Under the pieces are notes generated by a model, which did not search any database, was not told where the DNA came from, and saw nothing but the letters and a program-made list of their open reading frames with translations. From NCBI GenBank assembly GCA_950295325.1, contig OX485803.1:63937554-64001553 (forward strand): a DNA stretch of 64,000 nucleotides. The letters run 5' to 3'. Below, in pieces: positions 56,812 through 64,000 of this stretch (within the stretch, counting starts at the first letter, position 1; each line of letters starts with the position of its first letter). A program made the translations under genes and the position numbers. The stretch is from Polytrichum commune (taxonomy: Eukaryota; Streptophyta; Polytrichopsida; Polytrichales; Polytrichaceae).

Positions 56812-57330
56812 CATCATCAAACATCAAATTGAATGTTTAAATGACTTCATATGATATGTGAACTCCATGGGGTTGCAGTAGATACATTTGTAATCATTTG
56901 TTTCTCCCATGTACTTCAAATGTGAACTTCTAAGTACATATATTAATGTTCACTCTAATGCTACTTGTTAGGGTATCCATTATAGACTAGAGCATTGTCC
57001 TCTACCAACAACCATCATATAAATTACAATACATAATCCTAAACTGTTAACCATGTGAATGGTTACCATATTTATATTATTGCACCGTGTAATTGCCTTT
57101 GTGGATTGCAATATAATTATGACTTACTCCTCTTAGACTTTGTAACACTCTCATATGATTCCATAAATCACATTATTCATACACCAAAACGATAATGGCT
57201 ACATTCTACGATGTTATCAATTCCAACGGGTGATCATTCAATTGAACACCATTAAAATATGAGTTGGCGATGGTGTTAATTTTGTGGAATACCTTAGTCC
57301 ACGTAGGTTTTTGAGTGGTATTGAATTGCC
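56812..57330. other. AT-rich DNA, no gene seen
   Basis: Nothing recognisable; the composition switches abruptly to GC-rich at about 57340. Confidence 0.4.
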
Positions 57331-57339
57331 GCTAATGAA

Positions 57340-58189
57340 TAGCGGGTTAGAAGGCCGGGGCCGGGCGGCCAAGAGAGGCGCCGGCCCTCCTATGTCCCGC
57401 ACCTAGGGGCAAGGACAACCAGGAAGGCAATCTGCCTAGGGTGGCAGGTGTCAACACCACAAGCCTCGCGGGCAACCACCTTAACCAAGGAGGTGTCGAC
57501 ACCTGGCAGGGTGTTGGCCCGCGAGGCTTCTGAGCCGTTGATGGGCCCGGCGCAATCTAATGGCCCGGATTCGAGGGTTTAGGGTGACCCCTTCCGCTCT
57601 CTCCTTCTCTCCCCTCCTCTTTTTTCTTTCTCTCTTTTTCTTCCTCTCTTCCTCTGCGCCAAGCGCCGCTCTTGGAAACGCCGCCGCCGCTTTCCATAGC
57701 GCCGCGCCAAGCGCTTCCTTTCGCACCTTTTGCTTTTGTCTTGGTCGCGCCGCTTCCTTTCATTCTTCTTTCTCCTTCATTCCTGTCCTCCTCTCTGATG
57801 CTTCTCCTCCTCTTCTCTCATTCTATTCCTCTTGTTATTGTCTTCCTCTTGTTATTCTCTCTTCTTGGTCCAGAGTGTTAGCTTTGAGTGAGTTCGGAGC
57901 GGTTTATTGTGTTGAACTCCTTACTTGTTTTGTAAATTTCATGCATGGAGTGATTTTAGGTTGAGTAGAAGTGAGCACGGTCGAGTGTGATAGAAAGGTA
58001 GAGGTCTTTCAAATTAGGCCTGAGTTTGCAAGAATCAGGGGGTTTGTGAGAAAGTTTTAGGGTGCTTGAGAGATTCATTGTGTTTCTGAGGTCTTTGTGA
58101 GAGTTGTTCTTTAGTGCCACAACAGAGTTTCTGAGTCTGGTTGTAAGAAGCAGATTGTGAGAGCAGCTTTCAAGAGTTTGAAAGACAAG
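57340..58189 (+). promoter_or_regulatory. GC-rich promoter and 5' leader of the 59-kb gene
   Basis: A GC-rich block contains inverted repeats: AAGCCTCGCGGGC (57461-57473) against GCCCGCGAGGCTT (57518-57530), and the perfect palindrome AGGTGTCGACACCT. It is followed by a long pyrimidine-rich tract (57590-57850) and a leader exon ending in a strong donor GACAAG|GTAAGC at 58189. The open frame through the pyrimidine tract is not considered coding. Confidence 0.5.
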
Positions 58190-58383
58190 GTAAGCAATTT
58201 GCATCAGTGCACACAATTTGCATCATTCCCTTTAGGTTCCTGTTACATATACAATGCATAAGCATTGTATATGTTGCCGAAGCATTAAACATGCATCTGG
58301 AAACACAGTAGTTTGGGGAGACGACCCAAACTCATATTAAAATATAATAAATATTTGAATTGCAGCCTAAAATGAACTAAATG

Positions 58384-59245
58384 TTTGGGTCGTTCGACCC
58401 AAACATTGCAGCATCTTGTTTGGGTCGAGCGACCCAAACATTGGAGCCTCATTATGTTTGGGTCGCTCGACCCAAACATTACAGGGAGAAGAACAAACCA
58501 CATTGTAAAATATAAAAGAACTTTGAAAATGAAGTAAATGTTTGGGTCGTTCGACCCAAACATTGCAGTCTGAAATGAATGGGTTGAGCTACCTAAATTT
58601 GCAGCCTCATCATGTTTGGATCGCTCGACCCAAACATTACAGGGAGAAGAACAAACCACATAGTAAAATATAAAAGAACTTTGAAAATGAAGTAAATGTT
58701 TGGGTCGTTCGACCCAAACATTGCAGTCTGAAATGAATGGGTTGAGCTTCCTAAATTTGCAGCCTCATCATGTTTGGGTCGCTCGACCCAAACATTACAG
58801 GGAGAAGAACAAACCACATTGTAAAATATAAAAGAACATTCAAAATGAAGTAAATGTTTGGGTCGTGCGATCCAAACAATGCAGTCTGAAATGATTGGGT
58901 CGAGCTACCTAAATTTACAGCCTAACATGTTTCGGTCGGTCGACCCAAACATTACACGGAGAAAAACTAAAACACATTGTAAAATATAAAAGAACTTTGA
59001 AAATTAAGTAAATGTTTGGGTCATTCGACCCAAACATTGCACTCTGAAATGAATGGGTTAAACTACCTAAATTTGCAGCCTCATCATGTTTGGGTCGCTC
59101 GACTCAAACATTGCAGGGTGACCACCTAAACCACAATTTAAAATCTAAAAGATCTTTTAAAACGACTTTGAAAATTAAGTAATGTTTGAGTCAATCCTCC
59201 AAATGTTAAATGCACATTGCAATACTTTGGGTCGATCGACCGAAA
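58384..59245. repeat. Palindrome family 1 array in a 158-bp tandem repeat
   Basis: All copies lie inside the leader intron 58190-59273. They start near 58384, 58419, 58457, 58541, 58615, 58699, 58773, 58857, 58930, 59014, 59089 and 59226. From 58541 on, the unit is ~158 bp with one TT-centred and one CT- or GT-centred copy. Between them lies a recurrent decayed copy (GGGTTGAGCTACCTAAA). Several arms carry single changes. Confidence 0.93.
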
Positions 59246-59273
59246 CTCACAGTTTCGATTTCTTGGATTGCAG

Positions 59274-61731
59274 ATGGCCCCTAAAAAGAGACCAGGTGAA
59301 AGGTGGTTCATGCTCGCGCCAGACCATCTTTGGCAGGAGTATGAAACTCCACAGGACGATTCTTACGTCCCAAAAGATGGCGTCGTTCTGGCATGGTCCG
59401 TTCAGGTGGTGAAGGCATCCATGTTCAAGCTGCTATTCGTGGTGAAGGTGGGGACCCACGAGCAGCACACCTGGGCAACACTGACGGGATGGGAGGTTGC
59501 GTCTGTCCAGTCTCTCGGGGACTATGTAGACGTCATACTGGAGAACTCCGCCGTGCAGAACGTCCACATGTTCATGCACCAGTTCTCCGAGCCCTTCGAC
59601 CCCCTGTACGCCAAGGAGACCTGCGTCGACCCTGAAACCATACAACCGGAGGCTATATTCATAGATGGCAGTGTAACCAACACGAAGGTTGCGAGCAGGT
59701 TCACGAAGTTAAAACATGCCATCACGGTTCTAAACAAGGCGCTGCAAAGCAAACCCAAGACACAACAGCCTGTGAGGCGGAAGGCAACGACGGAAGAAGG
59801 CGCAGGGTCCTCAAGACCACAAACTGTGAGGAAACCGCGGGCGGTCCCTGTGGAGTCGAGACGGACAAGTACTACAACAACGCCGGCTGACAGCGAGACG
59901 CCAACGCCATCAACAAGCCGTCAAACGACCCCTTCCAAAAGGAGAAGAGAGTCATCGGTGATGACTGACGAGCATGTTTCCCCGGAGCTCCGGATGCCGA
60001 AGCCTGGCCAGGAGGTGGATGCAGGCGAAATACAAAAAATAAACACCAACTTCGAAACAAAATGCCTGCACTGCTTCTTCATGGGCAGGGACTTCAAGTT
60101 CGAGGTCAACATTGCGCAGTGCCACCTTGTGCCACCCGAGAAATGTGTCCGAGCCAAGGAGGACGCCTACGTCGACTGGATGGTCGCTTAAATCTTGGGC
60201 GGGCAGTTCAAGGACGATAGGCAAACGATTGTTGTCATGCCACAAGGGTTGAAGAGAATGCCGACGCCTGATATGTGGCCGACAATCTCCAAATGAGACT
60301 TCTGGTTGATTGACGGGCAGCACAGTGTGGAGGCATCAAAAAAAATCCAGCTGATGACCGAGTGGAACGACCCGAACAACCAGAAGGAGAAACTAAAAGT
60401 TTGGAAGGCTTTGGTGGTTTGGTCGGACAACGAGACGGTCCTCAGCGACATCTCCAGGTTCTTCAACATGGGGAACAAAAAGAGGGCCTATCAGGCATCG
60501 TGGATCAGAAACATCATGGCCTCGAGGGAGGTGTGGGAGTTTTATGGCAGGCCTCCCAGGGAAAGGGAGAATGCTAAAGATAAGAACCCCAAATGGGAGG
60601 TGAGTATGTTTGGGTCGATCGACCCAAACTGCTGTTACATTTGTTATTCCATGAGATGTTGTCTAACATGAATTGTTGGCTACGTGTGCAGGACTTCAAA
60701 TATCAGATGATCAATAAATTCTCCTTGATAGACAATGCTAGCCACAAGCAAAAAAATATAATGAGTTGCGAGGAGAAATATATTTGATCACCGCGTCCGA
60801 CTCCGTGTGGAGAAAATGGAGGAGTGTTTTTGAAAAACACGAGACGGGGGACCTTATGGACCCCGACACCGGCATGCTCTTCAACCAGACTATGCGCTTC
60901 AAGCAAATGAAGCCTCTGGTGAGGGAATTCTTCAGAGCGCTTCAAGGTCTTTCCGAGACAGAGATGGGAAAAGCGGCGTCCCACATCCTACACGTGGAGA
61001 CGACGGCGAAGAGATGCTGGGTCCACCCCAAGACCGTCTTCACCAAACCCAAGATCTTCGTCCCTTCATGCTACACCATGAAGGAATGGACGGAGAACAA
61101 GAAGAAGAAGACGACCATCGTCCAAGAGTTGCACAAGCTGGTGCCTGAGAAGAAGCTCATCGTGGACGGAGAGGTCGACGAGGCGCACTGGAGGGCCTTC
61201 AAAGCCGAATATAAGTTCACCAGTGCGTCCATGGCGGCACTCATGAGGGAGGCGGGAGACGACTTCCTCAGATCCAAGCTCGTGAAGGGGGGGAGGAACC
61301 GGGTGCTTCCCGAACACTCAGCGCGGGCCTTCTCCAACTTCATAAAGGAGAAGAAGATCGTCAGTTTCGAAGGCGATGCGCAATTCAACATGGTCACCGT
61401 CGAGCCTCTCAGGATCCAAGGTTGGCCGGGCTCTGAGTCCAGGAAGGCGATCAGGACTAAAGCCGGGGACCGCTTCCCCTTCGGAATGATAGACTTCAGG
61501 AATATCCCTGGAGCCTCATTCGAGGGGACTATGAGCACCCCTTTTTACGATGCTTTCTTGTCGAAGTTCGTGGACTACGCCAGCCCCAAATTCAGGGAGG
61601 TCGACGTCTGGCTCTGGATTGTCGAGGACAGGAGGGCAGAGCAGGTTTACGAGATCGTGCGCAAATTGCAGCCGGAGTATGCTGTGAACCCTTTGAGTGG
61701 TCCACCACTCTGCGGGATCACTTTTAGTTAG
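59274..61731 (+). pseudogene. Broken relative of the ParB/methyltransferase-like gene (DGQHS protein)
   Basis: Leader intron 58190-59273 ends GGATTGCAG|ATG, so translation starts at 59274 (MAPKKRPGERWF). The N-terminal ~110 residues are unassigned, then comes a Ser/Thr/Pro- and Arg-rich linker. An in-frame TAA (60189) and TGA (60294) follow, then DFWLIDGQHSVEASKKI (60297-60347), a ParB/DGQHR-like box. Intron 2 (60600-60691, GAG|GTGAGT ... GTGCAG|GAC) carries one perfect family-1 palindrome. A frameshift near 60765 precedes a long C-terminal part to 61731 with FGMIDFRNIPGASFEG and VDVWLWIVEDRRAEQVYEIV, which could be a degenerate methyltransferase core. Coding DNA is GC-rich. The similarity to the 50168 gene is inferred from motif and architecture only. 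Confidence 0.6.
60608..60629. repeat. Single perfect family-1 palindrome beside a 5' splice site
   Basis: TTTGGGTCGATCGACCCAAA at 60609-60628, flanked by G and C, starting 9 bases inside intron 2 of the broken DGQHS gene. This copy is solitary, not in an array. Confidence 0.95.
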
Positions 61732-62470
61732 AATGTTAGCATTAAAAGTTAGAATTGATAGGGAATTTAGGGAAAATTAGTTCATTTAGCATTTAGCCTA
61801 GAAGAAGGAAGGTCAAAATGAAACTAAGTAGTGCTAGAAGATAGCAAAGTAGAAAAAATATGCTAGCTAGTAAAAACAACTAGCTAAGCAAATATTAGTA
61901 GATGCTAGTTATTAAGCAAATGTTAGTAGATGCTAGCTAAGCAAGTGTTAGTTTATTAGTTAGTGTGAGGCACACAAGACTATTGGAGGTGTTTTACGTA
62001 AGAAGATAAAATCGGCGTGAAGAATTTTGAAGACAAAAAAGAAAGAGAGCAAGGGGGATACTTGCCCACTTGCCCCCTTGCCAACTCGATGGCGGAAAAA
62101 TTAGAAAGATTTCTAAAGGTTTTTTGTCGGAGCCACCTCGGCGAGAGGGTGGCAACCTCAACCGGGAAAACCCCCGAGCCAAAATTTCGGGAAAGGGTTT
62201 GAAAAATGGATCCGGTGGAGAAGGGGTCCAACCCTTTTGTGAGAGGGTTTAAAAACCCCTCCTTCCACCTTGTAGCTCTCTCTCTTTCTCTAGTTTTTGG
62301 GCGAAGCCCTGCTTCAATGTAGTTAGGAAAAAATCCTTTAGCATGTATTCTCAATGGTCTAAAAGAAAGGCTTGAGAACCTCCTCTACTCTCTCTCTCCT
62401 AGTTAGGTTGTGTGTTTATTAACACACCAACAAAATTATTCCTTCTTTTGTAGAGGTAGGTTGGATGGTA
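61732..62470 (+). mobile_element. Probable LTR-type sequence
   Basis: TTTAAAAACCCC, CT-rich runs and GGGCGAAGCCCTGCTTC look like the promoter and R region of a plant LTR. GGGCGAAGCCCTGCT also occurs at about 27465 in the 26625-29490 insertion. No protein domain or element boundary was recognised, so this is tentative. Confidence 0.35.
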
Positions 62471-62739
62471 GAGTTTTGAGTAGAGGCATTATAGACCTCA
62501 TCTGCCAATGCCCTGAAGGCTTAGTTCAAAAGCTAGAACAAGATACTTATCATTTTTCTCTTAGAGAGATTTCATATAGCTATCCATAGCCGTTTCCCAT
62601 TTGTGATTTGGTTGAGATGACAATTAGTTATGGATTTTCAAAGATGGAGTAGAAAAACTGGGTGGTCTTGTGGGTAGCGGCTGCTGGATCAGACCTGCGA
62701 GCCCAATAGGAATTTTAATTCCAAGAAATTATATTTTTC

Positions 62740-63090
62740 CCAAGTAGAACTTTTGTGTAGCTTTCCAAAATGGCTTAGAACATTTGATTTGAGCATGATT
62801 TGAATTAGATATGAATTGTGCAAGATGGGACACATAGTTTGAGAACTTTTGGTTGACTGCTGCATTGCAGAGGACCTGCTGGGTTCACTTCGGCTTACCT
62901 TTCTAATCACATATTTTTATCAAATACATCTTTTTAATATCTCTCCAGGGTCATATAGAACGTTTGATTTGACTAAGATTTGAATTAGATATGAATTGTT
63001 GAAGGCGAGATACATAGTTTAAGCCTTCTTGATTGACTGCTGTGTTACAAGGAGTCCGCTGAATTTCTATTAGCTTAACCTGCTGATGTC
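62740..63090. repeat. Two diverged ~180-bp direct repeats
   Basis: 62770-62885 and 62950-63065 share GATTTGAATTAGATATGAAT, AGATACATAGTTT and TTGATTGACTGCTGYRTT in order. They are probably part of a decayed LTR. Confidence 0.65.
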
Positions 63091-63699
63091 ATAATTTTTC
63101 TAGTTAGAGCTTGTTCATAGCTTTCCAATGGTATAAGGAAAGCCTAGATCCAAGTAGTAAGGAATGTGCTATGAATTCTTGAAGTTAGAAGGTAGATAGG
63201 TGGGTTGGAAGGGTCGGTTGAATCGACCTCACACTTCCAACCCTCATAACTTTTGCATTTCTTATCCGATTAGAGTGATTTTTAGATCATTGGAAAGATA
63301 ATTTGGTGCACTAAGTATAAATATTATGCTTAGGATTAAATTACAGGGCAGAATAACACTTTATATTTTAATTGTTAACTAAGGTACGCTTACTACCAAA
63401 CTAGTTACAAAGAAGGAGGCAAGGTCGACGCTCGGAAAGTGGAGCAAGGAAGGAGGTAGCGGCTCGGCCTACATCAAGCCCAAATCAACCGAGGAAAATT
63501 GAGGTAAATTAACTAACCTTAAGCCTTCCATTTAGGATTGGAGGGAGCACGGCTAAGGTACGCATCTCTAAACCCACTCACCTATCTCGTAAGGTCAAGT
63601 GGCTTGACCACTTGACCGCCAAGGGAGTACCCAATTCCATTGTTTTCGGGGCCCTTGGTATGTTTTGTGGTAGTAGCTTCATTTATTAGCAAGTTTCGT

Positions 63700-63830
63700 G
63701 TGTGGTAAGTCGGATTAATCACCGACACGACCACTCTGAATGTTGTTGGTGGAAAGGTGGGGTTAATGACCCGCGAATCCACTATTATGTTGTTGGCCCC
63801 ATAGATTGGGAGTAATGGCCCCAATTTATG
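63700..63830. other. Series of three small hairpins
   Basis: 63709-63726 GTCGG/CCGAC, 63757-63774 GTGGG/CCCGC (one G-U pair) and 63805-63825 ATTGGG/CCCAAT, each around an 8-9-nt loop (ATTAATCA, GTTAATGA, AGTAATGGC). The same motif occurs twice at 21294-21350. Confidence 0.6.
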
Positions 63831-64000
63831 AAGATTGCGCAACAGGTTGAACCTACAGGTCGCCCGTCACCCTGGTCCCATTGAGTTGCATTTCGTGGTC
63901 TATCCAGTGTAAACACATTTAACAATCAAAACATACAAAATAAATCGTAAACCCTTGTTGGCAAGAAACCCGAGGTAAGGGGTGATGCCTAATATGTTAA
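63831..64000. other. Window end, no gene seen
   Basis: Probably continues the LTR-like sequence; nothing further recognised. Confidence 0.3.

Noticed and set aside
57481-57964. Open frames through the pyrimidine-rich tract upstream of the 59-kb gene
   Set aside because: Low-complexity CT-rich leader; the products are Ser/Leu/Phe- or Arg/Glu-rich on opposite strands with no family features.
58285-58817. Minus-strand open frames in the 158-bp repeat
   Set aside because: They arise from translated palindromes (FGSNDPN) and lie within a leader intron of the opposite-strand gene.

Overview
The window is nuclear DNA of a green plant, or of a streptophyte alga close to land plants. It has two interstitial runs of the plant-type telomere repeat TTTAGGG, an intron-containing gene for a plastid bestrophin-like anion channel, a Ty3/gypsy chromovirus primed by initiator tRNA-Met, En/Spm (CACTA), Mutator-like, pogo/Tigger and hAT elements, and tRNA-derived SINE-like sequences. 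The species cannot be resolved. Apart from the channel gene, almost everything recognisable is transposon.

Layout. 1-3.5 kb: AT-rich DNA with two MITE-like elements and a GA-rich repeat cluster. 3.56-5.34 kb: the two-exon bestrophin-like gene. 7.03-13.81 kb: a gypsy element with nearly identical 974-bp LTRs around badly decayed coding DNA. 14-17.6 kb: diverged tandem repeats, a MITE and a dead pogo/Tigger transposase. 18.5-33.9 kb, minus strand: a large non-LTR retrotransposon (LINE). It carries ORF1, a peptide-repeat ORF, a 2A-like motif, an APE endonuclease, reverse transcriptase, RNase H, a CCHC finger and a second, restriction-like endonuclease. Four later insertions split it, each with a recognisable or near-exact target-site duplication, and each can be removed without disturbing the reading frame. 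33.9-39.7 kb: a truncated CACTA element. 40.2-42.4 kb: an unassigned transposase-like gene broken at a telomeric-repeat scar.

42.457-54.183 kb is an apparently intact Mutator-like element of 11.7 kb with terminal inverted repeats and a perfect 10-bp target duplication. It carries two divergent genes without stops. One is a GCM-like/SWIM-type MULE transposase (2 exons, about 1,167 aa). The other is a 7-exon gene (about 1,076 aa) that joins a ParB-like DGNHR motif to a permuted, catalytically degenerate DNA N-methyltransferase-like domain. A broken relative with a DGQHS motif lies at 59.3-61.7 kb.

The most unusual signal is a set of short palindromes in non-coding parts of these elements. The main one, TTTGGGTCGNNCGACCCAAA, occurs about 40 times: eight copies at exactly 32-bp steps in the transposase intron, seven at 32-34 bp in the ParB/methyltransferase-like gene's leader intron, eleven in a 78-bp repeat upstream of the 42.4-kb gene, about a dozen in the leader intron of the 59-kb gene, and one just inside that gene's next intron. 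A second palindrome family (core GTTAAC) sits inside the Mutator-like element and a third in the CACTA subterminal region. The working hypothesis (inference only) is a transposon-encoded recognition system in which ParB/methyltransferase-like proteins read palindrome arrays placed in introns and leaders. The nearest known parallel is the VANC anti-silencing proteins of Arabidopsis VANDAL elements.

54.2-57.3 kb and 61.7-64 kb are otherwise gene-poor, ending in LTR-like DNA with a series of co-varying hairpins.
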